From assembly GCA_964017235.1 (NCBI GenBank), contig OZ024938.1, forward strand, positions 6,811,454 through 6,875,453: a stretch of 64,000 nucleotides of DNA, given 5' to 3'. This DNA is from Sabellastarte sp. h YS-2021 (taxonomy: Eukaryota; Annelida; Polychaeta; Sabellida; Sabellidae). This document shows, in pieces, positions 24,301 to 34,251 of this stretch. Each line of letters begins with the position of its first letter. Position 1 is the stretch's first letter. Position numbers and translations under genes: made by a program. The notes under the pieces were generated by a model, which did no database searches, was not told where the DNA came from, and saw only the letters and a list, made by a program, of their open reading frames with translations.

Positions 24301-25559
24301 TTAAATGGCTGACCCCACCTGTTCGATCCACCGTTTTAAAAATATAGGTGCAAAATGGCTTTACCATATACAACAGAATCCAACGCCCTGCCATTCTAGT
24401 TCTTCTGTTGTAAAGCAAAGGATAAATAACGGTAAATATTCTAATTCTAATTGGCAAATTAAAAAGCCAAATTTTACACAACCACCAGTAACAAATCTAA
24501 TTTAACCCTTATGAAGTCTATCAGTTTTGTTACTCTAAAAATATTTAAAATAATAGTAATATTTGTTATTTTTTTCTTTATCAATATAACATTTACTAAT
24601 TTACATCAATATTGTAACTTTCCTATTATTCCCTGAATTCCTTATAGGTCCCGTCAGCTTATGTTGTTTCTTTTTTCAGGTGCAGCCAACATGGTGTCTG
24701 GTTCTAACAGAAGTTGGTGGCAGATGTTTAAAACCTACATGGGAACCAAAGCCTACAACCCTCTATGGCTCCTGCCTTCCAATAAGGGCTTCCATGGTTA
24801 TCATTTGGGTCACTTGTGGGACTCAACTGATATCATTGATGAGGCAGTGGCTGCTTTACTGGATTTATACCAGCATGGTCTTATAAAGCCACCAATTGAC
24901 TCTGTATGGCCCTTTGAAGATGTAAGTGCAAGTAAAGATCAAGGCTTGAGGTTCTAAACTAATCTAATAAGGACTGTTATAGTGCTTAATCTATACCTAT
25001 TGAATAGTCTTGGGTCCATTGAACATAGCCAGGTCATATATCCGAGAAGGCACAGGAGTGGGGGTGGCTATGGGGAGTAGGCTACCCCACTTGTCTTTTA
25101 TTCTGACTAAAGAACCATCCTTTTATAGAGGTCATAAAGTACTCACCCATGAACTTTATTTCTACAGTAATTGTCGTAGAAACTTCAGTGAATTATGGGA
25201 ATTTATCAGGATTTTTTTTATAGTTGGTATAATAATTTATATCTATTGGTCACATGTTTATGGAAATAAATCCAAAAAAACCTACAAGAGATATTGTTGT
25301 ATATATAGTTAAATATATTTGTTGTATAATGGTTGAAAGTAAAAGTATTTAGCAAAGTAGTGTGTAGGTACACAACAGGCCACAGATACTACAATATAAT
25401 CAATTTATTGTTGTATAAAAGCATTGTCTCTTTAGATTAAATCATATTAATTTTCAGGTGGAACAAGCCATGGACCGAATGCAAAGCAGGAAAAACATTG
25501 GCAAAATGATCCTGACTCCACAGATGAAATCAGGGACATCTGACATCAGAATCCCATAA
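14045..25559 (+). CDS. Synaptic vesicle membrane protein VAT-1 homolog (MDR superfamily)
   Basis: Seven exons, all AG/GT bounded with matching phases: 14045-14143, 15874-16029, 17348-17555, 20513-20683, 23989-24078, 24680-24921, 25458-25559. Together they encode 355 residues ending at TAA. ATG lies in a good context (caagATGG). The N-terminal GroES-like domain holds AGVNFAQLMYKQG and LGVEGAG. The Rossmann part has HMAAGGAGLAATQL (about 150-163), the AxxGGxGxxA dinucleotide-binding loop, then KGVDIVLDPLSG (about 211-222), LLKPLGHIIHFG, and near the C-terminus HGLIKPPIDSVWPFE. The zinc-binding Cys cluster of alcohol dehydrogenases is absent, as in quinone-oxidoreductase-like members. VAT1 was first described in Torpedo synaptic vesicles; the mammalian protein is cytosolic and membrane-associated and is linked to mitochondrial fusion control and phospholipid transfer. 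Length fits the family minus the longer vertebrate N-terminus. VAT1L is the alternative paralog. Introns 1-4 are loaded with SINEs, MITEs and an antisense LINE. Confidence 0.96.
14187..14400 (-). mobile_element. SINE-A in VAT1 intron 1
   Basis: Minus-strand SINE-A: TATTTATTTCACATTTTATG tail side, then ACCTAGTACC, GGGAACCAGCAATACAG and TGTACTGTAAACTACCGACC, ending in a diverged head next to a SINE-B copy. Confidence 0.75.
14410..14675 (+). mobile_element. SINE-B in VAT1 intron 1
   Basis: Diverged head (GCAGCCAAGTGAGTAAGTGG), then GTACAGGTAGATACATAGTG, CTATCCCAGTGACAGG and the 3' part GGACTAGTGCAGTCGGG. It has the same order of blocks as the copy at 8475. Confidence 0.75.
14676..15097 (+). mobile_element. 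MITE-1, copy 1 (3'-truncated)
   Basis: Starts CCGGTTTCAAAAAGG. It shares internal blocks with the copies at 15098 and 30362, in order: ATAACCACAGTGGTTTTCT, GTCATGTGACTCTTTT, and TATGGTGGCCATATAT. It ends where the second copy starts, so the two are arranged in tandem. Confidence 0.75.
15098..15670 (+). mobile_element. MITE-1, copy 2
   Basis: Directly follows copy 1. Starts GGGGGCGATTTCCTGAAAGG, carries ATAACCACAGATGTTTTCTG, GTCATGTGACCCTTTTAT and TATGGCGGCCAAATTTGAG, and ends near CCCGGCTAAGAC. Both ends hold short AAGTCTNAG-type inverted motifs. Confidence 0.75.
16205..16460 (+). repeat. Dispersed repeat with a hairpin, VAT1 intron 2
   Basis: The block GATCTGGATCATGTTCCGGA at 16408 recurs at 18096 (intron 3) with nearby matching sequence, so this is an interspersed repeat. 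A compact hairpin occupies 16364-16401, with stem ATTAAAGC / GCTTTAAT outside and AGCCC / GGGCT inside. The family was not identified. Confidence 0.5.
16956..17031 (+). repeat. Two-copy 38-bp tandem duplication
   Basis: Two adjacent copies of a 38-bp unit starting GAAATACATTGTATAAATC. They differ at a single position (A/G) that I can see. Confidence 0.85.
18279..18309 (+). repeat. Poly-C run of 31
   Basis: An uninterrupted run of about 31 C in VAT1 intron 3. Read literally it is a pure homopolymer; its true length could differ because such runs are hard to sequence. Confidence 0.85.
18989..19148 (+). mobile_element. SINE-A with intact head and tail, internal deletion
   Basis: Head GGCCACAGTGGTAACACACT with box B GGCGGTTCAAACCC, then a shortened body, then GACCTGTACAGGGTTGAAAG, ACGTAAAACCCC and an AAATAAATAAATAAA tail. 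Lies in VAT1 intron 3 in the sense direction. Confidence 0.85.
19190..19398 (-). mobile_element. SINE-B in VAT1 intron 3
   Basis: The minus-strand copy shows TAGCCTGCCACTAGGGAAAG, TGTATCTGTACCTGGGGTAG (box B side) and AGTAGACCACAGTTGCG at the head end. Confidence 0.75.
19640..20252 (+). mobile_element. CR1/L2-like LINE 3' fragment
   Basis: Short coding remnants such as KHFSDSFAFDAPFLWNELPC near 19760-19818 match the C-terminus of the LINE at 11020. The 3' end has GCACCTTAGAGTCTGTCA, GGAGATTAAGTGCTATAAAA and GATTAGAATT. Frames are broken. Confidence 0.7.
20931..21062. repeat. Palindromic cluster of CTTAAGTTT / AAATCTTAAGATTT
   Basis: Several copies of the self-complementary core ATCTTAAGAT and of CTTAAGTTT occur in both orientations within 130 bases, so the region can fold on itself. 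It resembles a degraded MITE. Confidence 0.5.
21207..21350 (+). repeat. Dispersed repeat family C, partial copy
   Basis: Carries AAAATGAGCAGAAACTCTG and TTTTTTGTAGGTTACATAG, matching 10562 and 62350 in order and spacing. It lies in VAT1 intron 4. Confidence 0.55.
21626..22193. mobile_element. Non-autonomous element with ~45-bp imperfect TIRs
   Basis: The left end reads AGCTAATACCGCTTTCGCAC. The right end, inverted, reads AGCTAATACCTCTTTCACAT. The similarity continues inward to GTATGTCCCACGG / GTGTGTCCCATGT. The termini lie within a TAGCTA palindrome on both sides, so the exact target duplication is ambiguous (TA possible). No transposase remains. Confidence 0.7.
22752..23740 (-). mobile_element. 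Antisense CR1/L2-like LINE in VAT1 intron 4, 5'-truncated
   Basis: A 168-codon frame (23149-23655) encodes the end of the LINE ORF: LDYCNSLFRSL, VQNSLARIVNNTTKYSHISP, LHWLPIEHRSIFKTALLVYK and FRKKLKTYLFAQAYL. It is relatively intact and closely related to the copy at 11020. Upstream residues continue to about 23738. The 3' end has ATTAGAATTAGAAT with GGAGATTAAGTGCCATAAAA on the minus strand. A MITE at 22823-23078 splits its 3' UTR. Confidence 0.9.
22823..23078. mobile_element. MITE with 24-bp TIR inside the LINE
   Basis: Begins CAGGGGCGGTATTCACTAAC and ends with its exact inverse; the perfect terminal match is about 24 bp (to ACATTC). A TTAGTCTTAGTCC motif follows, offset between the arms. 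The CAGGGGCGG terminus resembles hAT-type ends. Flanks AACCAAAC and AGAACTAT do not match, so no clear target duplication is left. Confidence 0.85.
23745..23900 (-). mobile_element. SINE-A in VAT1 intron 4
   Basis: The minus-strand copy has GTGACAGGTGACCAAG, AGCTTTCCCACTTGAGG, TTGAACCCTAATCTCC (box B) and GGTGGGAGGCGTGTG (head side). It immediately follows the 5' end of the antisense LINE and stops about 90 bases before exon 5. Confidence 0.75.
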
Positions 25560-25680
25560 ACTGTGATGTTTGCTGTTGAGTTGTGTTTATGTGTTGTTCA
25601 ATATATTCCACCTGAACTTAATAGCAAAGCTTTTTATCTGTACCAAGAAAGTCACGTCATCACTGGATTCAGTTTGTACT

Positions 25681-26268
25681 AGGGTTGTTCCATTTCTGCA
25701 ATGTATTGTAAACCTTCCTCCCGATTCAAAAATTTTGGGAATCGGGAAGTGAATCTTTCCATTCGAGATGATCTTAAAGCCATTGTACATAGATCCTGTA
25801 TTGAAAATAGGGAACTTCCCAAATAGGTTTACGAGTACTGCACTCGGGAGACCATTGGGAACAGTTTACGAGAAATTCAAACTGTTTGAAATTGTTGTAA
25901 ACATATCCCGATTCTTATCAGATTTATGACAAGGTAAACCCAAGATATTGTTATCTTTTTTAATCTTACAAGGATCTCACACCTATCTTACAGTCGTACA
26001 GTAATCTTTCCCACCTTATAGCATTTACAAACCTATCTGTTTCATCTTAAGCCCATCATAAATCAATTGGATAGATCAGGAACCTATCGAAAACCTATCA
26101 TAAGATTTTCTGACGCAATGCCAGTCGGGAAGCTACCCAGATAATATCTTGTGCATTGGGAACACATTCTAATACCATTGTAAACCTGTCGTAAAATATA
26201 CTTTGAATCCTCCATTTTTCTCAATTGAGACCAGGGTTTATGATATATCGCAGAAATGGGACAGCCCC
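25681..26268. mobile_element. TIR element in the presumptive VAT1 3' UTR
   Basis: The left end GGTTGTTCCATTTCTGCAAT and the inverted right end GGCTGTCCCATTTCTGCGAT match imperfectly over about 30 bp, continuing GTATTGTAAACC / ATATCATAAACC. The interior has TCGGGAAG-type motifs. It starts 120 bases after the VAT1 stop codon. No coding sequence. Confidence 0.65.
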
Positions 26269-26675
26269 ATAAGTTTAACCTAGTTTAGATCTTTCTGTAC
26301 TGGAGTAATGGGCTGAATGACTCCATATACTGTCACTTGTGTTCAATTGTGGTTCAGTTTGCTTCTTAGTTTGTTGGGGCGCCTTCTTGGGATTCATATT
26401 TAGGCGGGACATCTTAGTTGTGATTTGACACAGCTTGGAATGTGTTTTGTGCCCAGGACCACTTTTGAAAAAATGTTTAAAATATTAAAATATACACACT
26501 GTATAAAGTACTAAATTATACACACTGGGTGGTCAAGGGTGGGGGGACAGGATGGGGATTTGGGGCGGCTTCTCCTTCAACAGGTGCTACCAAGATACAA
26601 GAGTCTCTTTTTTGGAGCCATGAGGATCAATTTGTCAAGCAGGGAACAAATACATACAAAAACAACCGTAAGGAA

Positions 26676-26745
26676 AATTCTAATTGGACTTTTATAGCGC
26701 TTAATCTCCCCAAACAAGAGGACTCTAAGGCGCAATACAGAGTAC
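26676..26745 (-). mobile_element. LINE/SINE 3' end fragment
   Basis: ATTCTAATTGG then ACTTTTATAGCGCTTAATCT and GGACTCTAAGGCGC form the minus-strand 3' end shared with the LINE at 11020. It is either a very short LINE or a SINE using the same 3' end. Confidence 0.7.
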
Positions 26746-28400
26746 TTTATGAAATGTTGTGAGTTGGGCGCAAGATTACAGAGGTACTACTGCATGGATT
26801 TAATTTTTCAAAAGTAGGTTTGTCTTAGTCCAATATAGAATTGGTTTAATTTTGGGACTTATCCACAAACAATTCTACATCTCCGAATTTTAAAGGTAAT
26901 TTTGAGTCATGTCGATGCCTAGCCGCCAATGATTGATTTTTGATGTTATCTTGGGAAAAAGAATTTTCAAATTCACAAACAAAACACTGTATGCATTTTT
27001 CATTATATTTGTGTGGACCTTCAAATGACCTTTTCAAAACAAAAGACCACTTGAATTGTACAGAACACAATTAGAAGCCCAAATAATTGTGTTTGTGATA
27101 AGCTTTCTGCCGATAAAAGTATATCTAATGCCAGTAACTTAAGTAGATGTAATGTCAACGAGTATGAAGTGTTAAAATATCACGAAAAATACACTATATA
27201 CTGTACTCATATGATATTCCATATGAAATGTTAAAGAGTTAAATATTAAAGACATATTTAGAATTGTCATCAGTATTTTAGATTTAATATGTGTTAGAGA
27301 GTGTGATACAACACATTTTAGGTACAATGAAATTAAAGATATGTTGAACTATATTTCTTTCCTTAAAGACCTTGTAAACTATATTTATAGCTGTGTTTTA
27401 ACTGTATTGTAACTTCAGTGTACTTTATATAGTTTTACTTTATTTGCACTGTGAATGCATACAATCAATAAAAGGTAGATTAATCAATTAAATAGTAAAA
27501 CAACAGAGAATGAATGCCACACAATAACATTTATTTTCATGCAAAGTTGAATATTCATCTTAGTTAATGGTATATACAACCTAATACCGTAACTGGCATA
27601 AAAAACCTTATAACTTATATATTCAAATATATACTCAATTGTCGGATCAACTTAGTAAGTTTTATATATGATATATTCACTCGTATACAACTTATTATGT
27701 TGTAAATGTTACTGAATATGTGTAATCAGGGAATACAGATATTCACTGAAAATTTCAGGGAATACACGTATCCCTAGACTTGCTCCAAGTCTTTTTATTT
27801 GAATCCATCAGTAACCTAAACAGTTAAATTTAAATTGGAAACTTACATCAGCTCATTATACCACAAGCATTCAGGAGTAAGGGGGATAGTTTCTGAAAAA
27901 AAATTTTTTGTCAGGGTTGAATGTTTCTCCAAAAGTCATACAGTACCCATATATTTCACAAAAGACAAATGGACTTGGTGAAAGTCTAACGTATCCCTAA
28001 AATGATCAGGGAATATGTGTAACTCGGAACATCAAGTTAATTTTTTATATCTCTTCACTAGTGTCCCTTCATATTTATGCCAGTTATACTTGAACTCTTT
28101 CTTTAAATTTCTAAATGTTTTACCTATTATTTATACAAATCAGTGGTGATACCAACTTTAAATTACACCTGAGAGTTTTTCCTTTGTTAAAAGTGTCCGT
28201 TATCTGTCACTATTGGTCACGTTGTGATTCTGACCATATATAGAAATCTTTTTAGCACATTGCCAAACAAACCCTTTTAAATTATTTCAACTAAAATGAT
28301 CATAAAAACCGAAAAAATGCACACCAAGAATACAGAAATGAATTGTAATGGTGCTAAACAACATCTTAAAAATTATAAATTAAAGAAAAGATGTAATTTA
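26746..28400. other. VAT1 3' flank, no further gene recognised
   Basis: AT-rich. It may be the distal 3' UTR of VAT1 as far as the AATAAA at 27467. Nothing coding is recognisable. Confidence 0.4.
27467..27472 (+). terminator. Candidate distal polyadenylation signal for VAT1
   Basis: An exact AATAAA in a T-rich context about 1.9 kb after the VAT1 stop. I did not exclude nearer signals with variant hexamers, so the assignment is tentative. Confidence 0.35.
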
Positions 28401-28404
28401 AATA

Positions 28405-28500
28405 GGTTAATAGCCTCGTAAGTGTCCAATATTGGAAAATAATGGACTGTTGATTCGGTCCCTTCAGGACCAATATTGGACACTTACTTGGCCATTAACC
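28405..28500. mobile_element. Small palindromic MITE with TTAA ends
   Basis: The arms are about 31 bp: GGTTAATAGCCTCG followed by TAAGTGTCCAATATTGG, and the inverse at the right end with GGTTAATGGCCAAG. A loop of about 34 bp separates them. TTAA at 28407-28410 and 28495-28498 would fit a piggyBac-type TTAA target duplication. Confidence 0.65.
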
Positions 28501-29429
28501 TACACATAAAGAAGGCATGGGTATTATAAGTATCAGCGACCACAATGGGGCTTAAAGTGGGACCAAGGTCGTGTGAACCCACCAAAAGATTCAGGCCAAA
28601 TGACTACCGGCAAGTTTTCACATCTCAAATCCTTAGGACTGATAATAAAGAAGACACAGGACATTATAATTACTACAAAAGGGAGCTGCACAAATTGGCC
28701 CTTTGCCAAATCAGCCCTCAGCAATTCATCCGACTTAAAACTTAGCCCCTGTTAACTCTCCACCAAGTTAAAAAAAATATAAAGTGATGCAATAAGAATA
28801 CTTCCATAGTGCTTAACCCCATCAGATGACACAGTCTAGGGCTGACATTTATTTATGTATAGTAGGTTGGGTAAGCCTGTATCAGGGTAGCATCCCTTTA
28901 TTGTAACCTGGTTCCTATGATTGGCATATATTGTTGAATAATTCATTATGATCACTGTTTTTCGTAATGGTGACACTTGGCAAAGTGCAAGTGATAGATA
29001 TCAAAGAGATTTGGATGTTGTATAATCAAGTCTTTTAACCTAATGTCATTTAGTAACTTGTTTAAAAGCTAATTTACGTTAGTTTAATTCTTAAGTGATA
29101 TTTAGCAAAAGTGAAGATAACATTTAAAACTACAATTGCATTAAGTGCTATAAAGGTTTTATTAGATTACATGTTAGGTCAAAGTCATGGCTCACTAGGA
29201 TATAAGTTTTATGATCTTTGTTTATCATATTTTCTTTGAGAACACAGTAGTGTCCTGGGGGCCTATTTGACTAGGACATTTTTCCTGGGGGTGGACTTAA
29301 TGGGGGCTGTTCTGGTGAATGGCCAGATTTTGTATAATTTCATAAGCAGCTTAAAATAGCATCTGTAGGTGACTTTAGCATTCCATGGATGACCCTGAGT
29401 GAAGAGATTCAATGTGAAACATCTATGCA

Positions 29430-29640
29430 ACATTGAGATAGCTCAGTCAATTTATCAACTTACTAAGTAAATAAATAAAGATAGGTTACTCGATTTATCG
29501 AGTTAGTAAGTCGTTATATCCAGATACCTAAGTCAATTTATTAAGTTAATAAGTCGATAAATCAAGATAGCTGACTTGATTTATTGATTTATTAAGCTGA
29601 TAAATTGAGACACCTAAGTCGACAAATCGAGACGAAATTT
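29430..29640. repeat. Degenerate 21-22 bp minisatellite with inverted units
   Basis: Units follow AAGTCGATAAATCAAGATAG, with variants AAGTCAATTTATTAAGTTAA and AAGTCGACAAATCGAGACG. Some units are in opposite orientation (CTCGATTTATCGAG). The phase AAGTCG ... AAG(A/T)TAG matches that of the foldback arrays at 9248. Confidence 0.7.
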
Positions 29641-30189
29641 TTTTAAATTTTACACATTGGCCCTTCTGCTCATCTGTAGTATGAATTTAAAACTTAATTA
29701 ATTTTAATGAAAGGAGGACAAGTGATAGTGCAACCAAGTTTAGGCAACTTATGAGCACCATTCCCAAATGGACAGAGAGAGACATTATCTTTGATCCACC
29801 ATACAGTTTTTGAGTATCATTTGTACTGCCTTGCTACAAACTACAGTTGGGCACCAATTACCACCAAGCAGAATTCAAATAGATATAATTTTACCAAAAG
29901 TAACATTCTAAGTCTAGAAAATAGTGTAAAACTATCTTCAAAGTGAATAGAACAAATGTACAAAAGAAGCTTTCAAAATATGTGGCCATTGCTGAAATAT
30001 TAAGACAAATAGTCGACAAACAGGCTCACAAACTAATGAACACGATTACAATGCCCGCGTATCTTCCTTCCAGGGAAGAAGTTGGGGCTTAGGGTAATTA
30101 TGGTCTGGTAATTACAACATCCTTATTACAGCCACATAATTTAAAATTAGAAATATGCATTACAGTTCCAGTTAAGGAGGAGATACAGA

Positions 30190-30235
30190 TTCTAATTCTA
30201 GTTCTAATGGACTTTTACAGCGCTTAATCTCCCAT
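30190..30235 (-). mobile_element. LINE/SINE 3' end fragment
   Basis: ATTCTAATTCTAGTTCTAAT followed by GGACTTTTACAGCGCTTAAT: the reversed 3' end and tail of the CR1/L2-like LINE family. Confidence 0.65.
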
Positions 30236-30361
30236 ATTCAAAGGATATGCAACTTGTACAAAATCTCAACTTGTACATAACATACACACAGCATAGTTAC
30301 AGCTTTGCTATGTACACTGTTTATCTGGCACTTGCCATGTATATATTTTGAATGCCCCTGC

Positions 30362-30836
30362 CTCTGGGGCCGGTTTCACAAAGGATCTTAGCTTATTATA
30401 TAACCACAGTGGTTTTCTGTGTCATGTGACCTTTTATTTCTATTCCACATATAATATTGGTGACAAATATCCTTCATTAGACTCATTTTGTCTAAGGATA
30501 AGTGCCGTTTTCAAATGGAAAAACTTGTTATCATATAAAAACTTTCCAAAGACTACATTAGGGAGGTAGTTTATATATTTATACTTTATTTACAGCCATT
30601 TCCAGTTTTGAAGTGGAGAAAAATTTATGGCGGCCATATTTAAGTCTTTTTTTACCAAATTTAAGGCCACTCCCTGGTAGGCTTAATTTTGAGCCCCAAA
30701 ACTTAGTCAAAGCTTAGGAGTTACTGCTTTGTGAAATCTGTTAAGTCTAAGACCACGGACTTAGCATGATTTAAAGACAAATGTCTTGATGTTAAGTCTA
30801 AGTCCAGGCTAAGTCACTTTGTGAAACCGACTTTGG
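30362..30836 (+). mobile_element. MITE-1, full-length copy
   Basis: Starts GGCCGGTTTCACAAAGGATC and ends with the inverse of GTCGGTTTCACAAAG. The interior shares CAGTGGTTTTCTGTGTCATG, TGACCTTTTATTTCT, TATGGCGGCCATATTTAAG and repeated TAAGTCTAAG motifs with the two copies in VAT1 intron 1. No coding capacity. Confidence 0.8.
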
Positions 30837-30839
30837 TAT

Positions 30840-32650
30840 TTGAGAGCAGCAAAAATGACAAAGTGATATTGTTCTCTTCGTTAAAAAGACAAATTCTGAC
30901 ATTGAATTATATAAATGTTATTCACTGACTAAACACATTCTTCAAGCTCCTGTACAATTCATTAGTTAGAATTGTTGTACATATATAATAAATAATTACT
31001 CAGATAAATAACAAATGTTTAAAAAAATAATGCTAATTAAGAAATAATTGTAAATCTTCAAATAAGAATTTTTTTTCATGGTAAAAGCAAAAAAAAATCA
31101 GTCCTGTTGAATCTAATCTTTATGAATGGCTTCTCACTCACTCCAGCACCTCCAGGATTTGAACCACTTTTGCATTGTGAAAGCTATTTCTAACAATTAT
31201 TGTTGCTTTTCAACACCCACAGCAGATTACAACACATCTTACTGCTTAACTTACGAACTTTTGTTGATAAAAACTTGTTTACTGTTGATTAGCTAATTTC
31301 CTGTGCATTAAAATAATGTTTCAGCTTTGCGGGAGTTTTTAGATGTCTTTTTTTGGTTAAATTGGCTAACTAACAAGTGTATCTTAAGATAATGTATGTA
31401 ACAGTTAGCTACTGGTTTATATATAGCACTGATTCACTGAACCTGTTTATTTATGCTAACAACTAGAATTTGTATTTATTTTTAATGGTATCTAAATTGT
31501 ATTTTATATTATTTTTTTTTCATAAAGATTAGAGCAGTAGTCTATACATAATCTGGCTAGAAAACAAAGAGACAAATAAATGGTCAAATTTACAGTTTAC
31601 AAACGTCCTTGTATGATTTACTAACAGAAAAAATACAAATTCCTTACTCTGAGATATAAGTTAAGGAATGGTCCAGACACATTTATAACATGTAAATAAA
31701 GAGTGCATTAATCATAGGATACAATTGGATATTTTGTAAATAAGAGATATTAATGTAAATGTACAGCAGAGTAGCATAACTGGGTGAGTTATAAGCTTTG
31801 GAAAACATCTTAATAACTTGGACATTGAGTTGCTTAACTTGTCAGTAAGTTGTAGATACAAGTTATTAATTGATATATACCAGTCAACATAAGACATGGC
31901 TTCTTAGTGCTTCCATACTGCACAAATCATTTTTATTTCTGCTTTCCAGAAAAATACTGACAAATCAGGACTTTTTGGTTTTATCTAAGCTAGAGGGGGC
32001 TGAAATATGTTACCATTACTTTATAATTTTCTGTTAGATTTGTGTTTAAATTTCATCCTCAAAGTTACTCATTCTACTGATAAAATAAACACCCCATGCT
32101 ATAATATATTAATGCTTAACATTTGCACACTCCACAAACAAGCACTGCTGATGTGTAAATCGGAGTTTTTGTTGGACTTTGCATTCCAACATGTGGATTA
32201 GATAAGTGTACAGAGTTATGAAATGCCTTTCAGGTTTATAAAATAAAAAGTTATATCTCAGTGTAGTAAGCTTTTTGTTTAGTAATAAATATAATTTCCC
32301 CTTTTAATACTTAGCTTTGTCATTGAGCACAACTTGGTGATAAAAATCAGCTTGTCTCAAGTTATTAAACTTTTTCTTTGAATTAATTTTAATGTGCATT
32401 CTTACAAGAGTGACCAAATACATTTTGCAGCACTTGCCATGTTGCAATGTTTAGCAGATGGTGACATTTTGTTGGTAGTCCGGACCCTTTTGGATCCAGG
32501 GACTTCAGCATTAGAGGTCTGCTCTCTTCAGTTGTAATAATAATAATAGAGGAAATAATTCATATTTCGCCTGATAAGTTTCTGTTACTCAATCAAGTTG
32601 GCTAACCCCTGGTAGTTTTGGATTCAAATGAAAATGATGGAAAGTAGCCA
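30840..32650. other. No gene recognised
   Basis: Very AT-rich intergenic sequence with A and T runs. Short open frames at 31712-31897 and 32007-32201 have no domain. Confidence 0.45.
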
Positions 32651-32654
32651 GACT

Positions 32655-32855
32655 TACTCTCCTGATAAGGACAAAATTCAAAGTTGAGAATGTATACCCT
32701 GTTTCACAGCCAGGGTCATATTGGGACAGGTCCTGGTAAGGACAGGTCCTCAGCATTGCCACTTGTGAGAGTCGGACCCACACAGAGGTGACAGCCTGTG
32801 ATTAAATGCCAAACTTGCTAACCAACTAGGTCACTGAGGACCTCTCTGTCTTGAT
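32655..32855 (-). mobile_element. SINE-C, tRNA-headed
   Basis: A third SINE family. Read on the minus strand: GAGGTCCTCAGTGACCTAG head, TTGGTTAGCAAGTTTGGCAT (box A side), ATCACAGGCTGTCACCTCTG, GTGTGGGTCCGACTCTC (box B), then CCAATATGACCCTGGCTG. Other copies are at 48390 and 61236. Confidence 0.75.
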
Positions 32856-33229
32856 ATAACTTAATTGTTGAAAATAATATAAAACCATGAAACTTTAGAT
32901 TTAAGAGGGACATATTGTCTGATATACGTTCACAAGTGTTGATTTACTTACCTCACTCTCAATTCTGTGGAATCGAATCCAATTCATAGACGAAGAAGAA
33001 ACCAACAAGGAACCCATCAAATACCCTTGGCTCTTGCAAAATATTGAATATCATGCCTAGTAAAATTCACAGGTTATGTTAAATGTCTAATTAAAACAAA
33101 TTATGGTAACCTTAAGTCTTTAAACCCAGTTTATGAAAATCCACCTTTTCTTCTTGCTGTTGCATGTAAAATGGTATTCACATAAAATCAGTTTGAGTGT
33201 GCAATCTTATATAATTCAATGTTTTGCAG

Positions 33230-33321
33230 ACAAAATATGTTCCCTGCATGGGGAACTATGTGTATTACACTATTGAAAGAAATGCCAGAAGCCAAGGGAC
33301 ACTTGCTGTCACAAATCAAAG
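33230..33321 (+). other. Orphan candidate exon
   Basis: A 92-bp segment bounded by TTTTGCAG and AAAG|GTTGTA with an open frame reading NMFPAWGTMCITLLKEMPEA, continuing KGHLLSQIK. Base composition is less AT-rich than its flanks. I found no partner exons. The sequence vaguely recalls a helical PEAK-containing protein, but no family can be assigned. It could be a stranded exon, a pseudogene fragment or chance. Confidence 0.2.
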
Positions 33322-34251
33322 GTTGTAATTTCAGAGTTTTTATATCCTTGCTTATTGGTCAAATATAGTGCACGGTTGATATTAATTTAAAAAGCTAAGA
33401 TCACTCAGAGAGTGCATATCTCCGCCAAATCATGGTTATTTTACTTCTGAATTTACCTTTCTTATCGAAAGCAAAATAGCCCAATAAAAAGTAAGTGGGA
33501 AAATCTGGATCTTTGATAATTTTGCCTGAAGGCAGTGATTCTGATCTCTTGTAAAAATTTAAATGCTATCTAAGTTTTAGCGAGACCCATCTTTTAAAAT
33601 TTTTCATGAAGATTGAACCAGTAGTATTTCCTTAATTCTTCTAACAAGCAACAAAAAAGAAGAGACAAAAGGACAAACAAACGGTGATGAATGTAATACC
33701 TTCTTGGTGGAATGTAATTAGTTGGTATTGTAAAGGCAACCACAGGAGCATTTTACATTGATTGCCATAATCACTTAATCTAGAGTGAGGTATAATCATT
33801 TGCCAAACATCCCCAGTGCTTAAGTTTTTAGTTTACCTATGTGTTTGTACAAGGTGATAAGTCTGAAGAAGGAAAACAAATTAATGCCTCGTTTTTGTTT
33901 TTTCTGTTTTGGTATGTTGTTCTGGTTTAGCTAATCCGGCCTAACGTGTTTCTTATGAGTAACAAATGTTCAGGGAAAACTCCCTGATGTTCAGAGAGAG
34001 CAAGCATACTAGCCATACTGTTTGGCGTTGTAACTTGACACATGTAATAACTTGGCAGAAAACAGAATATGGAAAACTGGTCAACAGCTGACAGATATTG
34101 TCAAAATTTAAAAACAATGCCCCTTTGTCTTCCATTATTGCTAAATTAAGGTAGCAAGCAATATAAGTAAGCTTATATAAATTGCACATAAATTTCTTCT
34201 ACATCTACAAAAATAAGATGTTTGATAGGGCCAAATCAGGATTTACAGCCT

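Noticed and set aside
33230-33321. Globin exon suggested by W...LLKEMPEAK
   Set aside because: The spacing from Trp to the PEAK-like motif is far shorter than in globins, and no neighbouring globin exons were found. Kept only as an orphan candidate exon.
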